A stretch of 64,000 bases of DNA from Oidiodendron maius Zn (lineage: Eukaryota; Ascomycota; Leotiomycetes; Myxotrichaceae): assembly GCA_000827325.1 (NCBI GenBank), contig KN832872.1, positions 186,001 through 250,000 of the forward strand. The letters are read 5' to 3'. Below the pieces are notes generated by a model. The model searched no databases. It was not told the DNA's origin and saw only the letters and a program-made list of their open reading frames with translations. The translations under genes were made by a program, and so were the position numbers. This document shows positions 36,589-48,973 of the stretch, one piece after another. The number at the start of each line of letters is the position of its first letter. Positions within the stretch are counted from its first letter, which is position 1.

Positions 36589-37369
36589 GGTCGCGGTTCC
36601 ACAGCCTCAGCTGCGCGTCTAGTGTACCTGTAACGTAACTGGAGGGCTTTTGGAGGGTGAGATGCGACGACTGAGTCCACGGCAAATGGGTCTCTGAGGA
36701 GAGTGGAGAGGTGCCGTGAATGGGGGAGTCGAGTAGATTTGTGTAAGAGGTCGCTTGTGAGCGGAAGTTTTATTGACTTTCGTGTTGACGGAGCCTCTGC
36801 TCTTCTCTGGCGTCGCGGGGCAGATTGCACGAGGCGAAACAACCGACAGCCAAGGATGAGGCGGCCTTTGAAAGGATTAGGAAAAGGAATGTAACGAATC
36901 AAGAAGCAGAACAAAGGATCTCTAAGATTTGACAGGGTGTATGTGCAGTTTGGCTCTTTGACTTCTGCGGTATCGTCCAACTTTCGAGCAATTCATGACT
37001 GCGGCTAGGGTTGAGAAGCGCTAAGGTCGATTTGGTAAGGCCTATAATTGTGCGCTTGCGGTATGATGCTCATCATAAATACCATTTTGCATAACTTGCA
37101 CAAATGTCATTGCTATTCGATCCACAGATAAATCACGTTTAGAGCGTGATGCATAGGATGCAGGTATATGAGCTATATTTGGTAGAGTTTATTTAGTATT
37201 TGAGTAATTTTGTCTTATAACTTTTCGACAACCAACTAATTCAGTGCTGTCCATACCCATACCTTGCTCATTCTTGAATCGTAGCAATGCACATCACCCA
37301 GCAGCACGACCAAAAGGCAATCTTAACCCCCCCCCCACAAACCAAGTCCCATTTCATCGAACCCTACTC
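36589..37369. promoter_or_regulatory. KAP95 upstream region and LEU4 3' flank
   Basis: About 780 bases. The part next to 36589 is the KAP95 promoter and 5' UTR. A C10 run lies at 37327..37336, just outside the LEU4 stop. No separate gene is supported. Confidence 0.5.
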
Positions 37370-39438
37370 TCACATTCCCTTGACTTTCGCCTCTAAGACA
37401 CTAACGGCGTTTGGGCCACTCTTGGGGACAAGGCTAGGCTTGGGTACCGAGAGGGTTTCATCACGACCTGCAGCTTTGGCTTGCCCATTTACGGCAGGAG
37501 CGTGGCTATTCTTAAGGAGGAATGGAGTACTCGGTCTGCTTGTAATGAACTGCCGTCGCTGTTAGTTTAGCTCTGCATAGCTGTAGTGAGAAGCATACGT
37601 TACTAGCAGCGCTCAAGAGAGCAATCAAAGAACTCTGCACCACATCCACATGGATACCCACACCCCAGACCTTCTGATTTGATCCTGGAGTAGTGCACTC
37701 GATATAGCTTGCTGCCTTTACATCTGTACCCTCTCCAATAGCGTGTTCCTTATAGTCCGCAACCTCGAGATGGATTCCCACTGAACGTAGAGCATTCGCC
37801 AAAGACGAGATGGGTCCATTGCCAAGGCCCTGTAATTCGACTTCTTTGCTATCAACTGAGATCACCCCCTTAAAGAATCTCTTGAGATCCTTGGTATCTT
37901 GAGTCTTCCCAGGTATAGGAGCGGGAGATGCCGATCGGTCCGTTGTGATACTGTAGTCCACTAAGGTAAATCGCGGGTTATCGTTGAGGAAATAGGTCTG
38001 TTCGAACAAGTCTTGAATCTCAGCTGAGAGAAGCTCGCGACCCACTTCATCTGCTCTTTTTTGGACAACCTTGCTAAAAGCAATCTGTAGGCCGCGAGGG
38101 AGGTCAAGCTCGAGATTCCGGAGGATGATCCAAGCTGCTCCTCCTTTGCCACTTTGGGAGTTGACACGGATGACTGCCTCGTACGTGCGGCCGATATCTT
38201 GAGGGTCGAGAGGGAGATACGGAAGCTGCCAGAGAGTCTCATCTGTAGCTCCTGCCTGCTTGCGTGCATGAAATCCTTTCTTAATAGCATCTTGGTGAGA
38301 GCCGCTGAAGGCACATACCACGAGAGAGCCTCCATATGGTGCTCGGGGATGAACTGGGATCTTGTTGCTCACCTCCACAACATCGACGACTCGATTGAGA
38401 TCCGAGAAGTCGATCTTGGGGTTGATCCCTTGCGTGTAAAGATTCAGAGCGAGAGTAACAAGATCAACATTACCCGTTCTCTCGCCATTGCCAAAGAGAC
38501 ACCCTTCTACCCGATCAGCACCAGCCATTTGTGCAAGCTCAGCAGCTGCAACCGCGCAACCTCGGTCATTATGTGGATGAAGAGACACGCAAATATTTTC
38601 CCTCTCCGTCATGTGCGTGCAAAAGTATTCGATCTGGTCCGCATAGACGTTGGGAGTCGACACCTCCACTGTAGCTGGCAAATTAAAGATGATTGGATTC
38701 TCTTTCGAAGGGCCCCAGGCCTCCTTAACCGCCTCGCATATCCTGATCATGAATTCTGGTGAAGAGTCCGAGAATGTCTCCGGGCTGAATTCGAACGCCC
38801 ACTCGGTACCGACTTGTGAAGGATCGTCCTTTGTAATAGACCGAGCGTATTTTGTACACTTGACTGCCAATTCTAAACTCTGATCCTCGGTCATGCCAAA
38901 TACAATCCTTCGAAAACACTCGCTTGTCGCCAAGTAGATATGGAGAAGGGCCTTCTTGGCCCCCTTGAGTGACTCAACTGTTCTGGCGATCAATTCCTCC
39001 CGGCAGGGAGACAGTACTTGAAGCCACACATCGTCTGGCACAGCACCAGGAGTTTCAACAAGACGGCGTGTAAAATCGAAGTCGGTCTGCGAGGCCGAAG
39101 GGAAGGAGACTTCTATTTCCTTGTATCCTAGCTCACATAACATCTTGAAGTATGCCCATTTTTGATCCCCATCCTATTATCCACCCATTAGCTGATTCCA
39201 GGTAAATAATGGACTAACAAATGTGCCTACCATAGGATCGACTAAGCTCTGGTTCCCATCCCGCAGGTCAGTAGAGAGCCATCGAGGCGGCTTGTCAATG
39301 GTTTTGTTTGGCCATTGTCGGTTTGGAAGGTTTAGAGGCTCGAAGCGCTTATACTTTTTTGAAGGGTCTTTGAGCCTGATTGAGTTGCTGTTAGCACAAA
39401 ATTTCGTTCAGTTACTGAGATGACTCTTACATAGGCAT
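37370..39438 (-). CDS. LEU4: 2-isopropylmalate synthase
   Basis: First committed step of leucine synthesis: acetyl-CoA plus 2-ketoisovalerate to 2-isopropylmalate. Exons 39431..39438 (8 nt), 39231..39375, 37599..39173 and 37370..37558 give 638 aa. The HMGL-like TIM barrel starts with [20 protein letters not shown] and includes the metal-binding [18 protein letters not shown] and [20 protein letters not shown]. The C-terminal regulatory (LeuA dimer) domain spans about residues 430-575 ([60 protein letters not shown]). Leucine feedback inhibition is expected from the family. The ATG at 39438 gives [14 protein letters not shown], the start I remember for fungal homologues, but see the finding on a possible upstream leader. 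Confidence 0.96.
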
Positions 39439-40742
39439 CTTGCTCGATGGCGGGGTACGACTGTAATTGAGGGGCAAAAAACGGATTGAAATGCTCGCGC
39501 CGAGAAAAATGACTCGAGAGAGTAAATTGAGGAGAGCAGAAGACGTCAATTAACTGAGGCAAAATCTGGTCGACCTTGATATGCAGAGAGTGTGTGGCTT
39601 TGGGCGCTGTTTTGGAGGATACTAGTAAATTGAGTCATCAAAATATTTGGTTATACCCGTCGGAATCTCGACGGTCCGCCACCTCCATGCTCACGTGACC
39701 CTGTGACCCCGCGCTGCATGTTGCAATACTCGATCTGGAGTTGACGACTTGAGTTGCTACTACAGTGGGAGAAGCGTATTAAATACATAAGTAGTATCAA
39801 ATGTACTGTATGCCTGCATACATTAAGTCCTTCGGCACTCCAACACTGCATTTGCTCAGGGTGGCTCAGGTTCGGCTCAGCTTCTGCTCAGGTCTGCTCA
39901 CTCTACTCAGGTCTGCTCACTCTGCTCAGGTCTGCTCACTCTGCTCATGCACTATCTCGTCAATTTTTAACGAGGGGTCCCAATTTGCTACCACTGTACT
40001 ACGTACAATTCACAACCTCTGCCAGCCGGAACTTATCCCTAGACAGTTGTCCCCGTCTGCCTGTCAATGTATGGACGTTATCTGCGTTTTCCCTATAGCT
40101 GCGCGTTATAAAAATGTCCATCGTTGCTGCTCCTGTACGCATTGCGACCCTGTGTACGTGTGGATCTTTGTGCTGCATCCTAAGCGCCCGAAGTCCTTGT
40201 GGTGTCAAGTTGAAAATTTCCTCATAGCCCTTGAACGATCGCAAGGCTTCACCAGCCTAGGCATTGTGGCTATGTTGGGCTTATGCGCTTCCAACGTGGA
40301 TCCCTTGGTCGGCTTGCCTAATATGCTTTGATTGTGCACGGCCCATGTTCTGTTCTCTCTTCATCCGATCGTCTCAGATGCCTTCAAGCCTAATGATATA
40401 CACAGACCACTTGTGTTCCGCAGCTTGAGGCCTGTTCATGTCGATTGTTGGCAAAACGTCCCACATGTCTTTGCGCCAGACCAGGGAGTCCAAAAGAGCT
40501 TAGACATCAAGAGGACGTGTCCTAAGTCCATGAAGAATTTGAAAAGGCGTTTCTGCGAATCTCGAGTGCTATTTGCCACAGCAAATCGCCAAGCTTGCGT
40601 GCCCATCCCTGTAGCTTTGGCGAAGTCGTGCCCGCTATGAAAAGCCAGAGCGAGCATGGCTGTTCGATGAATCAACTCTCGGTGCATCCCCTGGTAGCGT
40701 AGTATGTTTACCCTACAGGCGTCTAGTCCGGTTAGCAAGTAA
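39439..40742. other. LEU4 upstream region and start of a gene-poor island
   Basis: The first 115 bases could encode a basic non-AUG leader of LEU4. Beyond that lie simple repeats (separate entry) and only unsupported frames. A short inverted repeat, CCGTCG/CGACGG, is at about 39657..39674. Confidence 0.45.
39855..39947. repeat. Tandem repeat, 19-bp unit
   Basis: Three near-identical 19-bp units (GGTCTGCTCACTCTGCTCA, one base differing in the first) occupy 39891..39947, preceded by looser GGCTCAG/TGCTCAG copies from 39855. The unit length is not a multiple of three, so a coding role is unlikely. Confidence 0.9.
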
Positions 40743-42560
40743 TCATTCAATAACAGCGTATGGATCCTTACCAGAGGGTAGCAAGGGATGACTCTCAGGG
40801 CCGATGGACCGAAGACAGAGGTCAACGTCTTCTTGAGTGAGCATATTCTGCTCAATTTCATTCGGAGTCAAGAGCTCCCGCACCCGAGCATCTACCTCAT
40901 GTTCCGAAGGTCTGTTGACCATGTATCGGTTCCAATCGACTGGAAAAATGCCAGGTTCAAGAAATGCGGTGTCTGCTGTGACCTCGATATCCAGATCAAT
41001 GAGTAAATCTGTGTCGTTTATGCAGTTTTCATCGCTGTCCTCAGCCTGGTTAACGAAGCATTCCGATACGTTCGCGTCCATTTCGCGAAATACGTGCTCC
41101 TGCCCAGTACCAACGCCGTCTTTACCAAGGCCTTTGGCTGCATATTCTAGATCTTCGTGCCCCAGTGTATCTCATCTCGACCCCCATTGTCGATTTGTAC
41201 GAGTTTGTGGCCTAGTAGGAGTCTGTGGCCTAGTAGGAGTCTGCGGCCTATGACAGATTCCGGCCTCGCGGGAAATTTCTCCAAAAGGAACGCCTTCCGA
41301 ATATGCCTCGCGATAATCTTACGGATTTTGTGCACAATAGACCAAGGCCGCATCCAATCTGTTTTTGGAAGGTCTGGGGAAAACCCCGTGGTATGATGAA
41401 ATCAGGTCCACCGTTTGCCGTATCCTGCTGAGTGCAGAGAAGCCAGTCGCTCGAGTATCGTGCACCCTCCTTTAGTCTGACCTTGATTGGTCTCCTGAGC
41501 TTCTTCGACGATTGGGTGTGCTAGTTGGAAGGCGGAGAACGCATAGATCTCTACTTCCTCCTCCATGGGTCTTGTTAATACTCCCTTCCGTTTGCCGCAG
41601 CTAAGAGGCTGTGGAAGCTCGCCCTGAGTGACCGGATGCAGACACCAGATTTTTGAAACACGTCTTTGAAAATAGAAGTCACTCTGGACTCGAGAGCCTT
41701 CCTTTTTTAATGGAAATGGAATGATGGAAGACGAACAGAGTTCTGCAATCATTATGTCGCAGAGTGGTAACTGCTAAGACCGTATGGGAGGTCGGCTGCT
41801 CACGGAACAATGTGATGACGAGCTTGCTAGAGGACGTTGCCACCACCGAACTTGGGACGCCAACACCATCATTGGCATCAACTGGTACTGCCGCGACTGG
41901 CAAACGCAGGCGGAATTGAACTTCCTCAAAGACGTCTGGTTCCTTGAAGCGTTCCAGCAGGCGGTGATGAAGAAATTCAACTGGACAGGCGTCCCGTGAC
42001 AGATGCCGCCAACTCATATCATATTGGCGCTCGAAGTGCAACTCTAGAATATTCAGCGTGGGTGGCTGGGCATAGAACTGTCATGGGATAAGGGAGAACA
42101 AGTCCTCCAAAGTGATGGCTCTGTTGCGAATGTTATTGTCGTCTCGAATCTTGGAGCCCGCTATGCAACAGAGCACAGCTAGATCTACAAGGTCTGGCAC
42201 CATTGAGTCTGCCTGTGAGGTTGACAGGAACTCTGAAAGTCCCGGGATGGTGATCGCGGTCCCCATCTCCTTGATTAAGCGAAGAAAGTGTTCGTTGTAA
42301 GTGTTGGGCGGTATTTGATAGGCGACACCTGGTACAATGTTTAGTCGACGTGAGCAATGATAAAACGACAACTATGCTCTTACCTTTCACAGAGATGACT
42401 CATCCACATGGTCAACTAGGAATCTGGTAGACATGGCTTCTTATCCGTTCGAGCTATCATCTTCAGCGTAACTACCAGTGCTGTTATCTCCAGTATCACT
42501 CATATTCGTGTCGTCACCAGAATCGGAATACGCGTCTCCTCCGTCTTCTTCTTCTCCTCC
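40743..42560 (-). pseudogene. Decayed coding region of unknown origin
   Basis: Several minus-strand pieces look coding but do not join by clear splice sites: an acidic Asp/Glu/Ser stretch (DEGGEEEDGGDAYSDSGDDT) near 42430-42560; YQIPPNTYNEHFLRLIKEMG with TIPGLSEFLSTSQADSMVPD at 42081-42330; a frame at 41679..42041 (RHLSRDACPVEFLHHRLLER); and an acidic segment at 40743..41081 (LIDLDIEVTADTAFLEPGIF, NEIEQNMLTQEDVDLCL). No reading frame of normal gene length can be built. I see no terminal repeats, transposase or polymerase motif. It could be a degraded host gene or part of an old insertion. The function is unknown. Confidence 0.35.
41200..41253. repeat. Tandem repeat, 18-bp unit
   Basis: Three copies of about GGAGTCTGTGGCCTAGTA lie end to end. 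On the minus strand one frame reads repeated LLLGHR. It lies inside the decayed region. Confidence 0.85.
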
Positions 42561-43362
42561 TTCATCGGCACGCAAATGCCTTCTGGCCCATTATGGGGAA
42601 GCACAGGTATGATCTGCAATGAGTTGAAGTACTAGGATGGGTGATCGAGACAGGGTTTGGGGGACGATGATGACAGCAGGAGAGTGAGAATGCTCCTTTC
42701 AAGCAATCCTCCAGGTCAAGCTGGGAAATATGGAACCTGCAGGAAGGTCCGAGGCGAGAGTATTGCGGTGAAATGATTGTGGATTGACTGGTGATGAAGG
42801 GACAAAATTTTTTAAAAAAAATAAAGGACGTTACACGTAAAGGCGCAGGCTGTACAGCGTAGAATCGTTAGATTAGGAAGCAAGAGCAAAACCGCTAATC
42901 GGCGAATCTATCTGAATATATATGCGTGCGTACAGCAGTGAATGCCGTAGTGGATAGCATAGTGAATGCTCTACTGAGCCCTAACCTGTACTGTTGATCA
43001 GGCGCCACCGCTCAACATAAGGCCCCTGAAGGGAAGTATTGAGGGAATCGTGATGAGACGGCGAAGAAGCACTGACTGCAGCAACTGATGATAGCAGCAA
43101 TCGCAGCTGCGCTGGTAATTGATTCAGCAGTGGTCAGCCTATCTAGCGATTTAGTGTCATGGCCTGGGTAGGCATGTGAGATATTAACTGACGACCGAAT
43201 GCGATTGCGGGCCAGAGAACCAACAGCATTTGATTGTTTCGGTTACCAAACCAGCTCATTCATAAAGAGTTCAGAAGAATATTGAAGAATTTGCGTCTCC
43301 CGCGTCGAAGAGAAGAGAAGTACTGCCAAAGGTGACGCGTACTTCGCTCAATCAGTGCTTTC
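42561..43362. other. Intergenic region beside ADE12
   Basis: About 800 bases without a supported gene. It includes an A-rich run at about 42810-42825. Confidence 0.5.
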
Positions 43363-45137
43363 TTAGAGACGGTATATCATATCCATTCGGTCAGGGCCAG
43401 TGCCAACCCACTTAATCTATTCGTTGTCAACAACCACTCCTTTTGCAGCTATTATGAACCCATGGAAATTCGGGTTTTGCTCACTTGAGGCGGACATCTA
43501 ATTAGGGAGTAGCCTACCTTGGAATGAACAAAGCTTTCAATATACTCAACATAATCGCGTGCTTCTTTGGGGAGGTCTGACCATTCCCGCACTTTGGCAA
43601 TGCTAGTATTCCAGCCCGGTAGTTCGTGATACAGGACTTCCACGCGTTCGAGGAGAGATTGGTCGGCTGGGAATGAGGGCAGTTCCTCTCCGGTCTCCGT
43701 ATCTTTGTATGCAATTGCGATCTTGATTTTGTCGAATGAGCTGAGAACATCAAGCTTGCTTAATTGGAGGCAATCGTAGTCATTTATTGCACAGGAATAT
43801 CGCAGGACAACCAGATCTAGCCATCCACACTAACATCAGAGTCAGCCATCAAAGGACCGTGGAACAGCATATGAAACAGGGAGCAATCGGGGTCCTTCTT
43901 ATTCTAGCCTGTGGTGATTAGACAAAACCAAAGCCTTGAAGGTCTTGAAAAAGTTCAAGTGGCGGGGAAGATGATACACCGAGGAAGGGCTAATGCCTCT
44001 GTTAAATCAACGGAACCCGGAAGTTGCTTACTCTTCGTTTGCGGCCCGTGGACACGCCAATTTCGCCGCCCAGCTGCTGCAGTTTCGTTCCAATCTCACC
44101 GGTATCCTCGGTCGGGAAACTTCCGGAACCAACCCTGGTGGTGTATCTGCCTCGAGTTAGTCACTCCATTCTCTGGATATCGGTTGCTAAGGGAGCAGGT
44201 GGTAGAAATTTCGAGGTTGCTTACGCCTTGACGACCCCGATCACCTCCTTGATATTTCTCCGTTTGAGCCCGAGGCCCGACACGAGGCCGCCTAGGCAAG
44301 TATTTGAGCTAGTGACATATGGGTACGTGCCATAGTCTATATCCAACATCAGAGCCTGGCTGCCCTCGACGAGGATATTGGCCTGTCTTTCTTGCGCGTC
44401 ATTCATAAACACTACAGCGTCGACAATGTGGTCTGCAAGGGCAAGGCGATATTGCTTAAAGCGGTCAATCTCTTCCTCAACGTCGTACTGCAGGAGGTCC
44501 CCGTAGCGCTTTTTATATCCGGCAGCTAATTGTCGCAGCTTGCGCTCAAATACTCCCACGTTAAACATCTCGGCAAGGCGTATGCCGCTCCGGGCGGCCT
44601 TGCTACTATAACATGGACCGATTCCGCGCTTCGTAGTACCGACAGCGTTGGCGCCCAATTCTACTTCTTCAAGACCATCAACGGCAGCGTGTAGATCGAA
44701 ATTGATATGACATCTGTCAGATACGTAGATACGATCACGAGCGTCCTTGATTCCTTTCGCTTCGATATCGGCTAGTTCCTTGAAGAAAGAGGGCACGTGG
44801 AAGACTACGGCGGAACCAATAAGATTGATGCACTTAGGTACAAGGAGACCGGATGGAAGGAGGTGGAAATCGTAGGAGATGCCATTAGCCTTTATAGAGT
44901 GGCCAGCATTGTGCCCGCCCTATAATAGAAGGATTAGTACGGGAAGAATGAAGAGGGGGGAAAGAGGTGGGATAGCTAGAGTGGAATCTTCCTGCTTATC
45001 GGACAATCCAAAGCATTGAGACAGATAGACCAACTTACAGCGGCGCGGGCACAGATTTGAGCTTGGGCGCAAAGAATATCTGTCAACTTACCCTTACCCT
45101 CATCCCCCCACTGGGATCCAAGGATAATGGTGGTCAT
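43363..45137 (-). CDS. ADE12: Adenylosuccinate synthetase
   Basis: GTP-dependent ligation of aspartate to IMP, first step of AMP synthesis, cytosolic. Exons 45039..45137, 44225..44919, 44032..44146, 43518..43829 and 43363..43416 give 424 aa, the normal size. The P-loop-like start is [26 protein letters not shown] and catalytic blocks: [110 protein letters not shown] and WVGTGPDR. All joins agree in phase, with standard donors. Nothing is missing. Confidence 0.96.
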
Positions 45138-45815
45138 CGTAGGTTGCAACAAAAGAATGAGAGAAGCTGCTAGCAGAGAGTAGAGGCACTGCGGTTATAT
45201 TACTCTTTTGAACCAAAATGGAGAAGAACTTTTCAAATCAGCTAACGACGGAAAAGATTGTTGGAAAGATGCGACAAGAAATGCGGTGCGATGTTAGTGC
45301 AGCCGGAAGAGGATGATGAATTAAGATTAACTGCGGGGTGCAGAGGGGGAGAATTTTGATGCCCATATAAAGGTTTTTATATGACGAGCGCGCGACATTG
45401 AAAATGGTCCACATTATTGGATGCCGAAGCGAGGGATTTCTTAAGCGTTTCCCATACAAAATTCCGTGGCGAATGTGTCATAGGATACGGAATACCTATC
45501 CGGGATATCCAACGGCGGGTGGTCGCCAATGTGGAATGCACGTGTAGCCATTAGAACACGACTGCGTCTCATAATGCATTCTATAGATTATAATCCGTCT
45601 GAACAACAGAGTTAAAAATCCATACGAGGCATTGTTGTTCGTGCCTATTAACTTAACGGCATTTGCAAGAATGGAATAGTATAGTCAAGGTTCGTGGCTG
45701 GCCAGTTTTGTTTATGTATCTATGTTATGCGTCTACAATGCATTACGCTTCAACGCCATATTATCAATAAGAAAACCGCGGTCTTAACGCCGAACCCTAC
45801 CCGTGGCATAGGATA
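45138..45815. promoter_or_regulatory. ADE12 promoter and FRE-like 3' flank
   Basis: About 680 bases. The 45138 side is the ADE12 promoter. No gene is seen. Confidence 0.45.
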
Positions 45816-47687
45816 TTACCAGGTAAAGCTTTCTTCAATGAAGTCCACAACTCCATCCTCTTGGATCGCGCGAACACCTTCCCTTACATTATCAGCAAGG
45901 CCACCAGGGCCGCACACGGTGACGACCATGGCTCCCACCTGCTCTCTCACTTCTTTCTCTAGCAGCAGCTTGACATTTGGTCGCCCCGGGAACATCTGTA
46001 CAGTAGCGCTTGGTGAGGCAATCTCGCGGGGATTCTTGGGCCGCGTAACAAAAATCTTGATAGTCAGGACGTCTCGACGGCCGGGCATCTGAAGCACCTT
46101 GTCCATCCACGGCCGCACCCATTCAAGGTGCTCCGCATCGCGGATGATCCATACCAAGACGATCTTCCGCGTGGCTACAATTCCCGCGGCGTAGCCCTGG
46201 ATTAGATGGCGAAGATACGGGATTTGATGGGTGATTCCGCTGGAGCCGGCAAAGAGAACGGCATGTCCATAGGAGTCGAGCGAGTGATGGCCTGCATACG
46301 GTCCCTCCAATGCCGCTTTAACGGAGAAGACTTTGAGGCCAGAGAGCGAGGCTTTATCATATAGTTGTCTTGTCATGCCGCTTTGGGCGTGGATGATGAA
46401 AGAGACATCTGTTGTTGTATTCGACTTGTCGAGTCTTTGTAGGGCTTGAGATTCTAAATCCTTTTCTGACCTTGGAGGCATTAGGGTCTTAGATATGTGA
46501 TTTACCCAAGCGATGGAAAAGGGATGCGACTCCCATGGTTTAACTGCTGCAAATCTGAGATAGGCGTGAGTTCCAGGATTGATGTCCAGGTATTTTGGGA
46601 GATGTAGAGTAACTCTGCACGCGTCTCCGGAGAGAGGCTCAATAGAAGCCGCCGTCCAAGTTTTGCGAGAAAAATTGCAATACAAAATCCTGACCATGCG
46701 AGTGAGCCGTTCCACAAGCCACAAAATTATCACGGCCCAGATATACGGCGTTTGCGAAAGCTTGGCAAGTTCGCAATGAACAACCACGCCTATCATTGCA
46801 AAGAAAGCAAGGATGATATGGGCATTCAGAAAAGTTTCGTAGAATGCGTGTCTGATTAGAGATGGAGAAGTCAACATTATGATAACCAAAGCGATGGTGC
46901 CAATGGTTCCCCAGCCGATGAACGGGCTTCTCATGACTTTCGACCAAATGCCTGGCCAACCCGTGGCCGCATGTTCAACATATGCCCAGCAAATCGTGTG
47001 AATCACGACTTCCAAGACAACGATCCGGCCCATCCATCGATGAAGGAGATTATATGTATCGAAACTAATCTGAAGCAGGGGGATCAAAGGGTTATTGCGT
47101 CCTGCTAGGATGATCAGCGGGACCATATTGACAATCGCTAGCGTTCCTGATCGGCCCCGTAACTCCGCGACGACGGCGTATTTGTTGAGTTCGCCATAGT
47201 TCAAGAAGACGCAGAATATGAAATTGCTCAGAAGATAGGCGACGAGTAGAGTAGTGTGTAATCTCGACGGAAGAGTTCCCATATTTACAGCCGAGGATAG
47301 TTTAATCTCTAGGTTGTGTCGCTTCTTCCATAAGGGTGCGTAAAGGAGATGCTTCTTGACCTTCCACCAATTCGATTGGTTCCTAGCCCAGTACGTTTGC
47401 TGCTGCCCCGATGCGCCCATAGCCGAAATATGTCGTAGATGTGCTCTGAATCTTTCGTAGATCCTCCCCCCAAGAATTAGCATGGCCAGCACGCTGAAGC
47501 TCCACCATAGAGCATCTCTAAACAGGTCATCAACTGGTAAGTTTACTCCATTGAGAGCTGTTGCAAATGGTGCAATAGTCGCAACGTTTACCTTGTGAGT
47601 TGAAGTCACTTTTATAGACGATGTAGATGTAGTAGCTGCCAGCTGCCGGAGCCGTAGGGATGGAGGTTGTGAAGTTGATGGCAACAT
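45816..47687 (-). CDS. Ferric-reductase-like transmembrane flavocytochrome (FRE family)
   Basis: Single-exon 623-aa plasma-membrane oxidoreductase that would move electrons from NADPH via FAD and two haems to extracellular Fe(III) or Cu(II). About seven membrane segments span residues 55-345. The haem-binding His pairs are in HRWMGRIVVLEVVIH and HIILAFFAMIGVVVH, both H-x13-H. The FAD motif is HPFSIAWVNH. NADPH-binding segments are VLFAGSSGITHQIPYL and the C-terminal VVTVCGPGGLADNVREGV. The N terminus is short and Thr/Ser-rich without a strong signal peptide. A ferric-chelate or cupric reductase role is from the family; an NADPH-oxidase role is less likely given the motif set. Confidence 0.9.
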   Translation of the reverse strand: MLPSTSQPPSLRLRQLAATTSTSSIKVTSTHKVNVATIAPFATALNGVNLPVDDLFRDALWWSFSVLAMLILGGRIYERFRAHLRHISAMGASGQQQTYWARNQSNWWKVKKHLLYAPLWKKRHNLEIKLSSAVNMGTLPSRLHTTLLVAYLLSNFIFCVFLNYGELNKYAVVAELRGRSGTLAIVNMVPLIILAGRNNPLIPLLQISFDTYNLLHRWMGRIVVLEVVIHTICWAYVEHAATGWPGIWSKVMRSPFIGWGTIGTIALVIIMLTSPSLIRHAFYETFLNAHIILAFFAMIGVVVHCELAKLSQTPYIWAVIILWLVERLTRMVRILYCNFSRKTWTAASIEPLSGDACRVTLHLPKYLDINPGTHAYLRFAAVKPWESHPFSIAWVNHISKTLMPPRSEKDLESQALQRLDKSNTTTDVSFIIHAQSGMTRQLYDKASLSGLKVFSVKAALEGPYAGHHSLDSYGHAVLFAGSSGITHQIPYLRHLIQGYAAGIVATRKIVLVWIIRDAEHLEWVRPWMDKVLQMPGRRDVLTIKIFVTRPKNPREIASPSATVQMFPGRPNVKLLLEKEVREQVGAMVVTVCGPGGLADNVREGVRAIQEDGVVDFIEESFTW

Positions 47688-48973
47688 TGCGCCGTCGCAA
47701 AGTCCTCGTTAGAGTTACGCCTGTGTAATGAAAGTTTCGAAGTGGTCAGCTCCAGATGTGCGGGAGAGCTGAATGTTTTGTTAGTTGAGTGGGCCTGGAA
47801 ATTTCGAGGGTGTAGAAGTTCAGCATCGAAGACCAACCTTCGAAGGGATAAAGAGGGATCTGGACAATGGTGTTGTGTCCTATTGTTTCCCTATACCGAA
47901 CAAAAATTTGGCATTACAAACAACCGGCATTGTCAGGGGTCTTGGTAAAGTCAATGTATTAAGGAAGAGTGAATGTCCTGTCTTTGGTCGGTGCGAGGCT
48001 CAGGCCGACAATAATCAGACAATGAAAAAAGGTGAATCGATGAGGCCGCGCATGAGGTGGGCGCGTAGGCACATTTAATATCTGATGAGTGGGAATATAG
48101 AAGTATAAGAGGCCCGCCTTGATGATTCAAGATATCGCTCGGATCCTGCAAGACGTTTAGTGAGGAGTGGGGATGTACGATCATGCCCGCAGGTCATCTA
48201 CGAGTGAAGCTGGCTCGACTTCGATCCAGCAAACAAAATACGGGTGGTAGACAACGAAACGACCAGGGATACAGCCCGAAACAAGACAAGCTGATACATG
48301 AGGACGAGTCTTTGGAGAGAGATCTGTTCAATACTATGGGGCAAATCTAGGAAATTCAACACCGTCGGGCCGCCGGACGCAGTCATGGCGTCGTACCGCC
48401 TGTATCTACAGAAAGACACGCAGCCCTCTCAGAAATTCGTAGCAGGAGTGAACAGCTGGGTCCTAAAGGTTGGTCATCGACAGCCGGATGACCCAGTGGC
48501 GGTTACAGGAGCGGTGATCGCAGGTATGTTAGAGAACCGCTCGCGTTGCTTCACTGGCCGTGTGTTTTAAAGCAGATGCGATCGGTCGGCAATGATAGGC
48601 TGAGACGACAGGAATCATGAGTGCCTGGCCGGCGAGTGGCCAACGAGCTTTGATATGTTTCCCGCAAATCGTTCGGCCTGTAGGTGGTTACTTCGAAACA
48701 GATCAATCCGTGGTATTATCCAAAGTACTGTACATAGACTTTACTTCTGTACCAACAAAAAGGAGTGGTAGTGACTCTCACGGAACTGCTCTGAGATGGC
48801 ACTTATTGGGAGCTGGGCTGGCACTTACAAGTGGACAAGGGGCGGGAAGATCATGTGAAATTACTAAGCAGAAAATTGAGCCCCTGTGCACTCTCGCAGT
48901 ACGACGTCAACAACCGGAGCTACGAATGCTAGAAGACATAACCCAGCCATTGCAGCTCTTCTGAGATCTCAAC
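47688..48973. other. Intergenic region
   Basis: About 1.3 kb between the divergent FRE-like gene and MIC19. The frame near 48385 (MASYRLYLQKDTQPSQKFVA) is short and unsupported. Both promoters must lie here; iron-responsive GATA-type sites could be present but I do not claim any. Confidence 0.45.

Noticed and set aside
36564-36980. 138-codon minus frame upstream of KAP95
   Set aside because: Overlaps the KAP95 start in another frame and looks like 5' UTR sequence.
39332-39562. MPQLIDVFCSPQF frame as an alternative LEU4 N terminus
   Set aside because: It enters the first intron in the wrong phase for LEU4 exon 2. Only the MPML start fits.
39801-40331. 176-codon plus-strand frame over the 19-bp repeats
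   Set aside because: Much of it is repeat translation. There is no domain, and the repeat unit is not a multiple of three.
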